Positions 1 through 8,042 of a DNA stretch of 64,000 nt are shown here, one piece after another. The notes under the pieces were generated by a model that was given only the letters and a program-made list of their open reading frames with translations, was not told where the DNA came from and searched no databases. Each line of letters begins with the position of its first letter. The stretch's first letter is position 1. The DNA is from Eikenella longinqua (GTDB lineage: Bacteria > Pseudomonadota > Gammaproteobacteria > Burkholderiales > Neisseriaceae). The position numbers and the translations under genes were made by a program. Where the stretch lies: the NCBI RefSeq assembly GCF_001648355.1, contig NZ_LXSL01000030.1, positions 44,448 through 108,447 on the forward strand, given 5' to 3'.

Positions 1-186
1 GTGTATCTGATTGTGGAAGGCCGCGGCACCTTCGTGGATTCCAACGGCAAGGAAACTCCGGTAGCCGCCGGCGACATTACAATCGCCCGCCCCGGCCAGT
101 CGCACGCGCTGAAAAACACCGGCCACCGTCCGCTGCGCTTCATCAACTTCATCGGCCAGCTGCCGAACGCTCCGGCCGCACACTAA
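1..186 (+). CDS. Cupin-domain protein, 3' fragment
   Basis: This is the last 61 codons of a gene cut by the window edge. The residues run through the second half of a small cupin barrel: a glycine-rich turn (EGRGTF), then VAAGDITIARPGQSHAL, where the proline and histidine match the second cupin metal-binding motif, and a final strand (LRFINFIGQ). Single-domain cupins of this type bind a metal and act as small isomerases, dioxygenases or ligand sensors. The substrate cannot be told from the fragment. A DUS cluster follows as terminator. Confidence 0.7.
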   Translation: MYLIVEGRGTFVDSNGKETPVAAGDITIARPGQSHALKNTGHRPLRFINFIGQLPNAPAAH

Positions 187-280
187 TTCTGTTTAACGGC
201 AATAAAGGCAGCCTTCTTGATGCGGGCTGCCTTTATTGCCGCCTGATGTTTTACACCGCACCTTTACGCTTGAGCCGAAG

Positions 281-354
281 AGGCTACCTGAAAAAGGCTA
301 CCTGAAAACGAAAACACATTTTCAGGTAGCCCTTTTAACTTTTTCAGGTAGCCT
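281..354. terminator. Double DUS inverted-repeat terminator
   Basis: Two forward DUS copies (281-292, 295-306) face two reverse copies (321-332, with final C, and 343-354). The copies can pair as nested stems. The cluster lies between two convergent genes, so it probably ends transcription both ways. Confidence 0.7.
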
Positions 355-363
355 TCCGCGCCT

Positions 364-1476
364 TTACTCCAAATCCGCCCACCATTTCTCCTGCGGCGGC
401 TTGCCGATTTGGAACATCTGCCCGATGCGCGAGGTGGCCACCTGAAGATTCCGTTCGGCGGCGGCACGGGTGAAGCGTTCGATGGGGTCTTTCCAATGGT
501 GGTTGGCGAGGTCGAATTTACCCCAGTGTATCGGCATCACCAGCGGCGCGCCGATGTCGGCCACGGCGCTGGCGGCTTCTTCGGGGGTTTCGTGGATAAG
601 CGCCCAGGCTGGGTCGTAGGCGCCGTTTTCAATCATGGCGAAATCGAAGGGGCCGTGTTGGGCGATGATGTTGGCAAAATGTTTGCCGTAGCCGCTATCG
701 GCGCTGAAATAAATGGACAATTCGGGCGATTTCACCACATAGCCGCCCCACAGGGTTTTATTGCGCTCAAACGTGCGGCCGCTGAAATGGCGGGCGGGCA
801 CGTAGGTAACGGCAACCCTGCCCACGCGGGTTTGTTCTTCCCAATCTATTTCGGTGATTTTGCTGTCGGGGATACCCCAGCGTTGTAGGTGCGCTTTCAC
901 GCCCAGCGGCACGATAAAACGCTTGGCTTTGGCGTTGATTTCGCGGATGGCTTGGTAATCCAAATGGTCGTAGTGGTCGTGCGAAATCAGCACGGCGTCG
1001 ATGTCGGGCAGCTCGCCCACGGTGGGCACGTGGCTCATGGCGAAAGGCTTGCCGGTGAAGGGCACGGGCGAGGCGCGGTAGAACACGGGGTCGGTGATAA
1101 AGGTTTGCCCGCCGGTGCGGAACAATACGGTGGAATGCCCGAACCACACCACGCTGCCGTCTTGGAGCTGCGATGTGTCCAGAGCCACGGTGGGCAGGGG
1201 CTTGGCCGGGTGTTTGCCCGGGGGCGGATTGAGCATTTTCCAGCCCCATTCGAGAATGGAGGGCGATTCGTCGGACGTCATCAGCGGCGTGGGCTCGAGG
1301 TTTTCAAACTCGCTGCCGTTAAACGCTTTGGAGGCGCGGATTTTCGCCATGCTCGCCTCATCCGGCTGCCCACCGAACACGGGGTGGAATTGATAAAAAG
1401 CAAAGCCGGCGGCAGCCAGCACCACCAGCAAAATCAGCAACACTTTAAACGTTTTCAATATCAGGCGTTTCCACAT
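364..1476 (-). CDS. Membrane-anchored MBL-fold metal hydrolase
   Basis: A 370-residue protein with an N-terminal membrane anchor (about residues 8-28) followed by a metallo-beta-lactamase fold. The zinc motif HxHxDH is present as SHDHYDHLDY near residue 165, and further metal ligands are likely in ARHFSGR, SADSGYG and MPIHWGKF. This arrangement is typical of the UlaG/NAPE-PLD-like group of MBL hydrolases, which act on phosphodiesters or lactones; I cannot name the substrate. I chose the ATG at 1476 because GGAAAA precedes it; a GTG lies ten codons upstream. It is divergent from a LysR regulator gene, which may control it. Confidence 0.8.
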   Translation of the reverse strand: MWKRLILKTFKVLLILLVVLAAAGFAFYQFHPVFGGQPDEASMAKIRASKAFNGSEFENLEPTPLMTSDESPSILEWGWKMLNPPPGKHPAKPLPTVALDTSQLQDGSVVWFGHSTVLFRTGGQTFITDPVFYRASPVPFTGKPFAMSHVPTVGELPDIDAVLISHDHYDHLDYQAIREINAKAKRFIVPLGVKAHLQRWGIPDSKITEIDWEEQTRVGRVAVTYVPARHFSGRTFERNKTLWGGYVVKSPELSIYFSADSGYGKHFANIIAQHGPFDFAMIENGAYDPAWALIHETPEEAASAVADIGAPLVMPIHWGKFDLANHHWKDPIERFTRAAAERNLQVATSRIGQMFQIGKPPQEKWWADLE

Positions 1477-1560
1477 AAATCGCTTTTCCGGCAAAGAAGG
1501 CAACACAAAGGGGCGGCAGTATAACCGTTTGCGCGGGCAAGATAAAACCCGTTGCCCATC

Positions 1561-1570
1561 ATAGCGCTAT
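1561..1570. promoter_or_regulatory. Candidate LysR-type operator
   Basis: ATAGCGCTAT is a perfect 10-base palindrome in the 156-base gap between the divergent MBL and LysR genes. Its position suits autoregulation and control of the neighbour. This is inference from position and symmetry only. Confidence 0.3.
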
Positions 1571-1632
1571 CTTTCGCATAAACAAAATCATAAAATCGCA
1601 TACCCCTTATCTCATTTTGCAATTTCCCCGCC

Positions 1633-2538
1633 ATGCGCCGCCTGCACAACCTCGACCTCAACCTGCTCAAAGCCCTGCACGCCCTCTTGGAAGAGCGCAA
1701 CGTTACCCGCGCCGCCGCCCGCCTCTCGCTCACCCAGCCCGCCGTGAGCGGCATGCTCGCCCGCCTGCGCCAGTATTTCGACGACCCGCTTTTGGTGCGC
1801 ACCGCCCAAGGCATGATGCCCACCAGCCGCGCCGAAGCCCTGGCCGAACCGCTGGCACGCATCATCGGCCAGATTGAAACCCTGGTGCAGCCGCTCGAAT
1901 TTTCCCCCGCCGAGCTGGAGGCCGAGTTCAAAATCGGCACCACCGACAACAGCTTCCGCACCGTGGGCATTCCCTTCGCCGCCCAACTGCAAAGCCTCGC
2001 CCCGCACACCCGCGTGGCCTTTTTCAAGCTGCGCCGCGAAGAAATGGAAGAAAAGCTCGCCAAAGGCCGGCTCGACGCCGCCATCGCCGCGCACCCCGCC
2101 GCGCCCGACAACCTGCGCCACAAAAAGCTCTACCACGAACACTTCATCTGCGCCCTGCGCGAACACCACCCCGTATTGCAACAAGAATGGACGCTCGACA
2201 CCTTCTGCCGCCAAACCTTCGCGCTCGGCTCGTTTTACGGCGGCAGCTTCTCCGGCGCCATCGACCGCGAGCTGGCCAAGCTCGGCCGCAGCCGCCGCGT
2301 GGCCCTCTCCGTGCAAAACTTCGCCCTGATTCCCGAGCTCCTGCGCCAAAGCGACCTGCTCGCCGTGGTGCCCTCGCGGCTGGTGCAGCCCGGCAACCGC
2401 CTCGCCACCCTGCCCCTGCCCTTCCCCAGCGCCGGCTACGACAAACTGCTCTTGTGGCACGAGCGCACCCACTTCGACCCCGTGCAGCAATGGATGCGCG
2501 GCGTGCTGGAAGGCGCCGTGCAGCGAGAGGCTACCTGA
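1633..2538 (+). CDS. LysR-family transcriptional regulator
   Basis: A 301-residue LysR regulator of normal length. The winged helix-turn-helix spans about residues 6-63 (LNLLKALHALLEERNVTRAA, then LTQPAVSGMLARLR), followed by a linker helix and a substrate-binding domain that reads like the NodD/NahR subgroup (KLYHEHFICALREHHP; VVPSRLV near the end). LysR proteins usually activate a divergent gene on binding a small effector, here possibly the MBL hydrolase gene. The stop codon TGA lies inside a DUS: the gene ends REAT followed by ACC-TGA read from the uptake word. Confidence 0.88.
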   Translation: MRRLHNLDLNLLKALHALLEERNVTRAAARLSLTQPAVSGMLARLRQYFDDPLLVRTAQGMMPTSRAEALAEPLARIIGQIETLVQPLEFSPAELEAEFKIGTTDNSFRTVGIPFAAQLQSLAPHTRVAFFKLRREEMEEKLAKGRLDAAIAAHPAAPDNLRHKKLYHEHFICALREHHPVLQQEWTLDTFCRQTFALGSFYGGSFSGAIDRELAKLGRSRRVALSVQNFALIPELLRQSDLLAVVPSRLVQPGNRLATLPLPFPSAGYDKLLLWHERTHFDPVQQWMRGVLEGAVQREAT

Positions 2539-2635
2539 AAAACGGCAAAGTTATAGTGGATTAACAAAAAACGGGACAAGGCGAGCCAACGCCGTAGCGT
2601 TTTAAATTTAACTCACTATATTTTTCAGGTAGCCT
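2528..2635. repeat. DUS pair enclosing a short Correia-like element
   Basis: A forward DUS (2528-2539) overlaps the LysR stop codon and a reverse DUS (2624-2635) closes the hairpin. The loop is filled by the Correia-like element at 2552-2620. The pair probably still works as a terminator. Confidence 0.6.
2552..2620. repeat. Correia-like small repeat, short form
   Basis: The 69-base element starts TATAGTGGATTAAC and ends ACTCACTATA, which are the terminal inverted repeats of neisserial Correia elements. The inner words GACAAGGCGAG and CAACGCCGTA are also Correia-like. It is shorter than the other copies in this window, so it is an internally deleted form. Confidence 0.7.
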
Positions 2636-2649
2636 CTTTCGGCATATTG

Positions 2650-2727
2650 AGGCTACCTGAAAATATGCACCGCGTTTTTATCTTCCTTAAAACCCATGCC
2701 TTGGCTTCACCCATTTTCAGGTAGCCT
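2650..2727. repeat. DUS inverted pair upstream of a hypothetical gene
   Basis: A forward DUS at 2650-2661 and a reverse DUS at 2716-2727 bracket about 54 bases. The pair lies just before the gene starting at 2755. Confidence 0.5.
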
Positions 2728-2754
2728 CCGCATCACCGCTCAAACCACAACACC

Positions 2755-3312
2755 ATGCACCCTCTCCCCCTCACCGCCGCCTTCCCCGCCGCGCTGCACG
2801 ACACTGCCGACGAAGTCATCCGCCACCTGCACATCCAGCCCGCCGACATGCCCAGCCAAGCTGTCTGCCTCAACGGCGAAACCCTGCACCTCCCCCGCCG
2901 CCTCTACCACCCCGCCCCGCACCCGCACGCCACCCAGCCAAACAACACCGCCCAACTCATCGCCGACTGCCTGCACAGCCGCCACCACAACGGCTTCGTG
3001 CGCCAAGCCGCATTCCGGCGGCTGGTGCGCGCCGGGCAGGCCGACTTCGTGCTGCCCTTCGCCCTCGCCCTGCTCGGCGAATACATCCTGCCCATTCAAG
3101 AAGACGCCGTGCGCCTCTTCCGCCTCAACCCCGCCGCCTTCGCCCGCCTCTGCGCCCAAAACCCGCGCTACTGGCAAACCCAGCAGCGCCGCATCGTCAG
3201 CTATTGGAACGAATATCAGCGGCCGGATTTCCCCACCCTCGCCCGCTACCCCATCTACCAAGCAGCGCAGGAAATCAACGCCGCCATCCGCCGGCTCGGC
3301 CCATCCGTTTAA
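2755..3312 (+). CDS. Conserved hypothetical protein (185 aa)
   Basis: I do not recognise the family. The protein is soluble, with no signal peptide. It has a mostly helical second half (FVRQAAFRRLVRAGQADFVLPFALALLGEYILPIQEDAV) and a tyrosine/tryptophan-rich stretch (RYWQTQQRRIVSYWNEYQRP). Codon choice is strongly GC-biased, like the neighbours, which supports this frame over the overlapping ones. The pattern resembles helical-repeat proteins that respond to position along a chain, but no function can be given. DUS hairpins lie on both sides, so it is probably a single-gene unit. Confidence 0.65.
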   Translation: MHPLPLTAAFPAALHDTADEVIRHLHIQPADMPSQAVCLNGETLHLPRRLYHPAPHPHATQPNNTAQLIADCLHSRHHNGFVRQAAFRRLVRAGQADFVLPFALALLGEYILPIQEDAVRLFRLNPAAFARLCAQNPRYWQTQQRRIVSYWNEYQRPDFPTLARYPIYQAAQEINAAIRRLGPSV

Positions 3313-3318
3313 ACCAAA

Positions 3319-3376
3319 AGGCTACCTGAAAACCCTAGCCTCGCAGAAACTCGCAAAGCTCTTTTTCAGGTAGCCT
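3319..3376. terminator. DUS hairpin terminator
   Basis: Forward DUS 3319-3330 and reverse DUS 3365-3376 form a stem just after the stop codon at 3312, with a T-run after the second arm. Confidence 0.65.
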
Positions 3377-3402
3377 TTTGCTATATCTATGCCGCCAAAT
3401 TT

Positions 3403-3543
3403 TTCAGGTAGCCTCTTGGCTTAGAGGCTACCTGAAAACGCAACTTCAACAAAATTAAAACGTAATCAAACACAGCGCAACAAGTTTCTGCGCCGCTAAA
3501 TTTTAGCTCGCAAAAACCCGCAAAACTCGTTTTCAGGTAGCCC
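3403..3543. terminator. DUS cluster downstream of tag
   Basis: Reverse DUS 3403-3414, forward DUS 3425-3436 and a reverse DUS variant 3532-3543 end close to the tag stop codon. Between the last two lies a worn copy of the CGCAGCGCAG...TTTCTGCG...GCTAAA repeat (about 3471-3500). Confidence 0.55.
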
Positions 3544-3554
3544 TTCCCTCCGCC

Positions 3555-4103
3555 CTAGCCCCTCTGCCAAGGCGGATTGGCTGCGGCGGCTTGGGCGGCA
3601 ACGGGGCAGTCGTCGCGGTGCGCGCCTTTCAGGTAGCCGGTGCTCACGAGGAATTCGCACACGATTTCGGGGCCGGTGAATTGGAAGGTTTGGCGGAAGA
3701 GCTTCACCCAGGCGGGCAAGTCTTGCGGATGGTGGCTGTCGAGCCAGCTTTTGAAGGAGCCAGATTCTTGTTGCAGGCGCAGGATTTGCCGCGCGTTGTG
3801 GATGGCGGCGTCGATTTTGCGGCGGTTGCGGATAACGCGCGGGTCGGCCAGCAGGCGTTCGCGCTCGGCCTGCCCGAAGGCGGCCACGGCGGCGATATCG
3901 AAGCCGGCATAGGCGGCGCGGATGCCTTCGGCGCGTTGCAGGATCAGCGTCCAGCTCAAGCCGGCCTGGTTGATTTCCAGCAGCAGGCGGCCGAAGAGCT
4001 CGTTGTCGTCGGCAATGGGGAAGCCGTAGAGGTGGTCGTGGTAGTGTTTGTTGGGGTTGCTGCCGTCGTCGGGCAGGCTGTGGGCGAAAGTGCAATAATC
4101 CAT
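3555..4103 (-). CDS. tag: DNA-3-methyladenine glycosylase I
   Basis: A 182-residue enzyme of the TAG family, which excises 3-methyladenine from alkylated DNA by base-excision repair. The zinc-binding N-terminus (C4, with HYHDHLYGFP for the usual YHDxEWG) and the C-terminal HRDDCPV motif are present, as is the helix-hairpin-helix region (LLLEINQAGLSWTLILQRAEG). A variant DUS is read in frame near the end as GYLKG, just before the zinc ligands. The gene starts 11 bases after the stop of the DUF1294 gene, so the two are probably co-transcribed. Confidence 0.9.
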   Translation of the reverse strand: MDYCTFAHSLPDDGSNPNKHYHDHLYGFPIADDNELFGRLLLEINQAGLSWTLILQRAEGIRAAYAGFDIAAVAAFGQAERERLLADPRVIRNRRKIDAAIHNARQILRLQQESGSFKSWLDSHHPQDLPAWVKLFRQTFQFTGPEIVCEFLVSTGYLKGAHRDDCPVAAQAAAANPPWQRG

Positions 4104-4114
4104 CGCTCAGTTCT

Positions 4115-5257
4115 TCAGGAAGACGAAGGCAGGCTGCCCACCAAATACACCAGCAAAACGTAGCTGCCGACGGCATTGAGCGCCACGCTGAACCAGAAGG
4201 CGCGCACGAAGCCGATGTTGGCGGTGTGGTGCTGGTAGCGCATCTGCGCCAACAAGCCGCCCGGCCAGCCGCCGAGCACGGCCAGGAGGTGCAGCACGAA
4301 ATCGGGCACGCGGGTGCGGCCGTTTTGCGCGCTGCGCTTGTCGGTGCGGTAGAGGATGAGCAGCAGGCAGCTGGCCAGCAGGTAGGCCGAGGCCAGCGGC
4401 AGGGAGATAAACGATACGGCGGCCAAATAAAGCAGGATAAACGCGCTGCCGAGCAGGGTTTCGCTGAAGCCGCCGCCCAACACCGTGCCGGAGGGCGTGC
4501 TTTCGCGGTCGGCCCAGCCCAGCTCGTAGCCTTGCGGAATCACGCGGGTGGCCACCCATTCGCCGCGCCGCCGCCCCAGCACGAAGCTCACTTGTTGGTG
4601 TTTGGCCGGGCGTTTGTCGCGGAACACAAAGGCCGATTGCGGGAAAAACACGCGCGCTTTGATGGATTTCACCTTGATGTAGCCCGCCCGCTCTTCGTCG
4701 CGCCAGCGCACCACTTTGCCCACATAGGTTTCGCCGTTGACCAATTTATCTTGCCGTTTGGCCTGTTTGCGCTCTTTAAACAGCGCTTCCTCTTCTTCCG
4801 GGCTGCGCCGTTGCAGGCTGGAAGTGGCGGCGTTTTCGGCGCTGTCGAGCAGCCAGTGGCCGCCGAAGGGGTGGCTCTGCAACACGCCGCGCAACACGTC
4901 GCCCGGCTGCGGGGAAAGGTCGGTGGCGGCGAAGAGGTCGCCCACCAAAAACACGCTGATCGGTGGTTCGTCTTCGCTGTTGCTCACCACGTCGGCAATG
5001 CCGGTGCGCTCGGCTGCGTCCCACACGCGCACGGCGGCGTCCACAATCCGGCCTTCGCGCCATTCGCGCCCGGTTTCGGCGGCGTCTTCATCGTCCTCGC
5101 CTTCCGCTTCGGCGGGATGGGATACAGGCGCGGCGGGCGTTTCTTCCACTGCGGCCGCATCGGCAGCGGCGGGCTCCGGCGCGGCGGCAGCGGCGTTTTC
5201 GGCAGCCGTTTCTTCGAGAATGTCGGGGGCGGTTTGCACTTCGTGTTCGGTGTTCAT
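4115..5257 (-). CDS. Cold-shock-like and DUF1294 membrane protein
   Basis: A 380-residue protein in three parts. The first 80 residues are rich in alanine, glutamate and proline and probably disordered. The middle holds an OB/cold-shock-like segment (YVGKVVRWRDEERAGYIKVKS...VFFPQSAF, with the charge and FF pattern of an RNA-binding strand set). The C-terminus has several membrane helices of the DUF1294 family (LGGWPGGLLAQMRYQHHTAN). Cold-shock plus DUF1294 fusions are known in proteobacteria; their role is not established. I prefer the ATG at 5257 to one 21 codons upstream, because the extension would only translate a DUS. tag follows in the same unit. Confidence 0.78.
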   Translation of the reverse strand: MNTEHEVQTAPDILEETAAENAAAAAPEPAAADAAAVEETPAAPVSHPAEAEGEDDEDAAETGREWREGRIVDAAVRVWDAAERTGIADVVSNSEDEPPISVFLVGDLFAATDLSPQPGDVLRGVLQSHPFGGHWLLDSAENAATSSLQRRSPEEEEALFKERKQAKRQDKLVNGETYVGKVVRWRDEERAGYIKVKSIKARVFFPQSAFVFRDKRPAKHQQVSFVLGRRRGEWVATRVIPQGYELGWADRESTPSGTVLGGGFSETLLGSAFILLYLAAVSFISLPLASAYLLASCLLLILYRTDKRSAQNGRTRVPDFVLHLLAVLGGWPGGLLAQMRYQHHTANIGFVRAFWFSVALNAVGSYVLLVYLVGSLPSSS

Positions 5258-5291
5258 GGCGGGCAAGGAAACAGTTTGGGCAAAAACGGGA

Positions 5292-5345
5292 AGGCTACCT
5301 GAAAAGGTGGCGCCTGCCAAGCGGATAAAGGTTTTCAGGTAGCCT
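5292..5345. terminator. DUS hairpin
   Basis: Forward DUS 5292-5303 and reverse DUS 5334-5345, upstream of the DUF1294 gene start. Confidence 0.5.
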
Positions 5346-5444
5346 TTCTCCTTCCATTAAAACTTTTTGCATCTCCACGCACAACATATTGAGCGCAAAA
5401 GGTTGGAGCTGCACCGTTCTCTGCTGGCGCAGCCGAATGGAGCG

Positions 5445-5629
5445 CGGTTTTTCGGGAAACAAGGGCTTGCATGTTCGAAGCGGCGCAGCCGCAAGTTGCG
5501 AGCCCGCCCGAAAAACCGTGCGGAGTGAGGGAAGTTTGGCAAAGCCAAACCTGTGCCCGCAGTCGCCTTTCTTTGCTTCCTTTCTTTGGCGAAGCAAAGA
5601 AAGGAAGTGCCCGCGCCGGCATAAGGCGC
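5445..5629. repeat. Four consecutive stem-loops
   Basis: The first structure pairs CGGTTTTTCGGG (5445-5456) with CCCGAAAAACCG (5507-5518) and holds inner arms GGGCTTGC/GCGAGCCC and GCGGC/GCCGC. Then come GTTTGGC-AAA-GCCAAAC (5534-5550), CCTTTCTTTGCTT/AAGCAAAGAAAGG (5566-5604) and GCGCC/GGCGC (5613-5629). I recall similar sequence between genes in other Neisseriaceae, so it is probably a dispersed structured repeat or RNA. Confidence 0.55.
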
Positions 5630-5749
5630 AAAAGTAAACAAGGTATGAATAGTAAAAGGCTACCTGAAAATTCATTTAGTATCGAAATTCAATCGAACCT
5701 AAGGTTTACACACCCTTCTCTCATAGAATAGAGAGCCAACAACGCAGAA

Positions 5750-5790
5750 AGACTACCTGAAACCGCTTCAGCCTGTTTTTCAGGTAGCCT
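5750..5790. terminator. DUS hairpin, one variant arm
   Basis: AGACTACCTGAA (5750-5761) faces TTCAGGTAGCCT (5779-5790), followed by TTTTCC. It lies upstream of the nitroreductase gene. Confidence 0.5.
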
Positions 5791-5911
5791 TTTCCAGCCC
5801 GCCGCGCCGTTTTCCTATCCGGAAACACCACCTTTCCCAGCACGGCTAACCCCTCTTCCGCCAAGCGCGTTATACTGCGCCCCATTATCCACCCCATCAA
5901 AAGGAAACATC

Positions 5912-6517
5912 ATGACCCACCAAACCCTGCAAGAAGCCGCCCGCGCCCGCCGCTCCGTTTACGCGCTGAACAAAACCCTGCCGCTGCCCGCCGAAGAAGT
6001 GGCCGCCATCGTCAAGCACGCCGTGCTGCACACCCCTTCCGCCTTCAATTCCCAGTCCACCCGCGTGGTAGTGCTCTTCGGCGCCGAACACGAAAAACTC
6101 TGGCAGCTCACCGAGCAGGCCCTGCGCCAAATCGTACCCGCCGACAAATTCGCCCCCACCGCCCAAAAGCTGGCCGGCTTCGCCGCCGCAGCCGGCACCG
6201 TGCTCTTCTTTGAAGACCAATCCGTGGTGCGCGGCCTGCAAGCGCAGTTCCCCGCCTACGCCGCCAACTTCCCCGTGTGGGCCGAGCACGCCGACGCCAT
6301 GCACCAATACGCCGTGTGGACCACCTTCGCCGCCGCCGGCATCGGCGCCAACCTGCAACACTACAACCCGGTGATCGACGCCGCTGTGGCTGAACAATGG
6401 CAAATCCCCGCCGATTGGACACTGCGCGCCCAGCTCGTATTCGGCGGCATCGCCGCGCCCGCCGGCGAAAAACAATTCGCCCCGGTTGCCGAGCGCTTTA
6501 AAGTGTACGGGCTGTAA
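5912..6517 (+). CDS. Nitroreductase-family flavoprotein
   Basis: A 201-residue FMN-dependent oxidoreductase of the small nitroreductase group similar to yeast Hbn1 and bacterial YdgI-like enzymes. The N-terminal arginine pair (ARARRSVYALN) that contacts FMN phosphate is present, followed by HTPSAFNSQSTRVVVL, and the C-terminal half has GIGANLQHYNP. Members reduce nitro compounds or quinones with NAD(P)H. The start is supported by AAAAGGAAACATC directly before the ATG. It is a single gene with a DUS terminator. Confidence 0.85.
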   Translation: MTHQTLQEAARARRSVYALNKTLPLPAEEVAAIVKHAVLHTPSAFNSQSTRVVVLFGAEHEKLWQLTEQALRQIVPADKFAPTAQKLAGFAAAAGTVLFFEDQSVVRGLQAQFPAYAANFPVWAEHADAMHQYAVWTTFAAAGIGANLQHYNPVIDAAVAEQWQIPADWTLRAQLVFGGIAAPAGEKQFAPVAERFKVYGL

Positions 6518-6535
6518 ACAGCCATAAACCAAAAA

Positions 6536-6574
6536 AGGCCACCTGAAAGTGCACAAACATTTTTCAGGTAGCCT
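6536..6574. terminator. DUS hairpin between convergent genes
   Basis: AGGCCACCTGAA (6536-6547) pairs with TTCAGGTAGCCT (6563-6574). It serves both the nitroreductase gene and the convergent DUF454 gene. Confidence 0.7.
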
Positions 6575-6598
6575 TTTTGGCACATTTTTCCACCGCAT

Positions 6599-7084
6599 TC
6601 ACTCGCTCGGCAGCCGCCACATCCACAACGCCACCGCCAAACACACTGCAGCCATCCCCGCGCCTGCCCACCAGCGCTCCGGAAAACGGTAAAACATCCA
6701 AGCGCACGAAGCCGTCATCATCAGCGCCGACAAAATCTTGCCCTTGAGCGGAATCGCCCGCTTGCGCTCCCAATTTTGCACCATCGGGCCGAAATAGCGG
6801 TGCGTGCTCAGCCAGCGGTGGAAACGAGGCGAAGTGCGCGACCAGCAGCCCGCCGCCAGCAGCACGAAAGGCACGGTGGGCAGCCCCGGCAGGAAAATGC
6901 CGATGATGCCCAACAGCAGCGAAAGCCAGCCCGCCAGCCACACCAGCGGCCGCCACAGCGGCAGCCAGGAATCGCGCCCGCACAAGCGCCGCCGCCGTAT
7001 CCACAGCACGCCCGCCGCCAGCCCTGCCTCCAAAAAAGCCGCGCCGAGCCATATAGGGTTGTTTGCAATATTGATATTATCCAT
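6599..7084 (-). CDS. YbaN-like DUF454 inner-membrane protein
   Basis: A 161-residue membrane protein of the DUF454/YbaN family. The family hallmark is visible: a hydrophobic helix, then GIIGIFLPGLPTVPFVLLAAGCWSRTSPRFHRWL, followed by a cytoplasmic segment (HRYFGPMVQNWERKRAI) and two more helices. The function of the family is not established. The ATG at 7084 is preceded by GGGGCGGA; a TTG four codons upstream is less likely. Confidence 0.85.
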   Translation of the reverse strand: MDNINIANNPIWLGAAFLEAGLAAGVLWIRRRRLCGRDSWLPLWRPLVWLAGWLSLLLGIIGIFLPGLPTVPFVLLAAGCWSRTSPRFHRWLSTHRYFGPMVQNWERKRAIPLKGKILSALMMTASCAWMFYRFPERWWAGAGMAAVCLAVALWMWRLPSE

Positions 7085-7104
7085 TCCGCCCCGCAAAAAA
7101 AATT

Positions 7105-7148
7105 TTCAGGTAGCCTGATGCCGCAATCGGGCATAAAGGCTACCTGAA
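7105..7148. repeat. Extended DUS hairpin with ATGCC/GGGCAT stem
   Basis: Reverse DUS 7105-7116 and forward DUS 7137-7148 are joined by a short sequence that itself pairs (GATGCC with CGGGCAT), giving one long stem. The same unit recurs at 9423-9465. It separates the Lrp-type gene from the DUF454 gene. Confidence 0.65.
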
Positions 7149-7166
7149 AACAGTTTTCCAGCCAAG

Positions 7167-7655
7167 CTATTCGGCGGTTTGCAGATGATCCAGCGGCAAC
7201 ACGGTGGAGTTTTTCACTTCCTGCAACACAAAGCTGGAGCGCGCATCCACCACGCCGGGGTGCGCCAGCAGCGTATCCAGGATGAAATGGGAGAAGCTTT
7301 CCATATCGGAGAAAAAGGCGTGCAGCATATAGTCGGTTTCGCCGGTAAGCGCGAAGCAGCGCAACACCTGCGGCCATTTGCGCACAGATTCGGCAAAGCC
7401 GTCGCGCAGGTGGTTGGCCTTATCCACCGACACACGGATAAACACCTGCAAGCCGAGCGCCACGGCAGAAGGGTGTACCAGTGCCGCATAGCCGCGGATG
7501 ATGCCGGTGGACTCCAACTGTTTCAGGCGGCGGAGGCAGGGCGAAGGGGAAAGCGCAACACGTTCGGACAGCTCCACATTGCTCAGGCGGCCGTTGTGTT
7601 GCAGAGCCTGGAGGATTTTCAGGTCGATTTTATCCAGCGAAACAGTAGTTGTCAT
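7167..7655 (-). CDS. Lrp/AsnC-family transcriptional regulator
   Basis: A 162-residue regulator with the family layout: N-terminal helix-turn-helix (LDKIDLKILQALQHNGRLSN, then SPSPCLRRLKQLESTGII) and a C-terminal RAM domain with ACT-like fold (VLRCFALTGETDYMLHAFF) that binds amino acids. The GETDY motif is well conserved. The start at 7655 gives the standard N-terminus; longer starts upstream lack support. It is divergent from gcvT, and control of glycine metabolism is possible but not shown. Confidence 0.88.
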   Translation of the reverse strand: MTTTVSLDKIDLKILQALQHNGRLSNVELSERVALSPSPCLRRLKQLESTGIIRGYAALVHPSAVALGLQVFIRVSVDKANHLRDGFAESVRKWPQVLRCFALTGETDYMLHAFFSDMESFSHFILDTLLAHPGVVDARSSFVLQEVKNSTVLPLDHLQTAE

Positions 7656-7763
7656 GATTCGGTATCCAATCATACTTTCTGGTTTAAAGGCAGTATGTGC
7701 GCCACTCCGGGCAGGCAGCCAGGGCGACAACAATATGGCCGGCTTGTGGCCGGCCTGTGCTGC

Positions 7764-7783
7764 ATGCACGAAAATTCGTGCAT
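7764..7783. promoter_or_regulatory. Palindrome, candidate Lrp-family operator
   Basis: ATGCACGAA and TTCGTGCAT are perfect inverted arms separated by AA. The site is about 110 bases upstream of the Lrp-type gene start and beside an AT-rich run. Autoregulation through it is an inference. Confidence 0.35.
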
Positions 7784-8042
7784 ATTATATTGTATTTGTG
7801 TTGGAATAATCCGCCATAATTTTCATTAATAGCGAAATATACCGCCTTAACTCTACGTCATTTGGGCATTTCCGAAGCCGGTTTGGCCGGAAAGCACCGG
7901 CTCCAATCTCAAACAACCTCTCGCTTTCTACGGTTTTAGTTTACACCTTTGCCGCTAGAATTGCTATTCCAACCATCAATTTATGCTTGACAATAGGCAA
8001 TAATCTTGCCCAATTTCCTACTTTCGAGCGATAATCAAGACG

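Larger units (their letters stand above)
5258..5911. other. Gene-free stretch with DUS and structured repeat
   Basis: I see no convincing gene in these 650 bases. They hold a DUS hairpin (5292-5345), a block of four consecutive stem-loops (5445-5629), a lone DUS (5657-5668) and a DUS pair (5750-5790). Open frames here overlap each other on both strands and look like by-products of the structured repeat. Confidence 0.6.

Noticed and set aside
281..354. Clustered 12-base repeats as a possible CRISPR array
   Set aside because: The repeats are inverted, irregularly spaced uptake words; no spacers of even size and no cas genes are present.
5335..5675. Overlapping minus-strand reading frames of 94-126 codons
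   Set aside because: They overlap in three frames across a strongly structured repeat, lack start signals and family features, and are best explained as by-products of the hairpins.
7987..7992. TTGACA as the gcvT promoter
   Set aside because: No acceptable -10 hexamer lies at 16-18 bases, so I only mention it as a possible part of a promoter.
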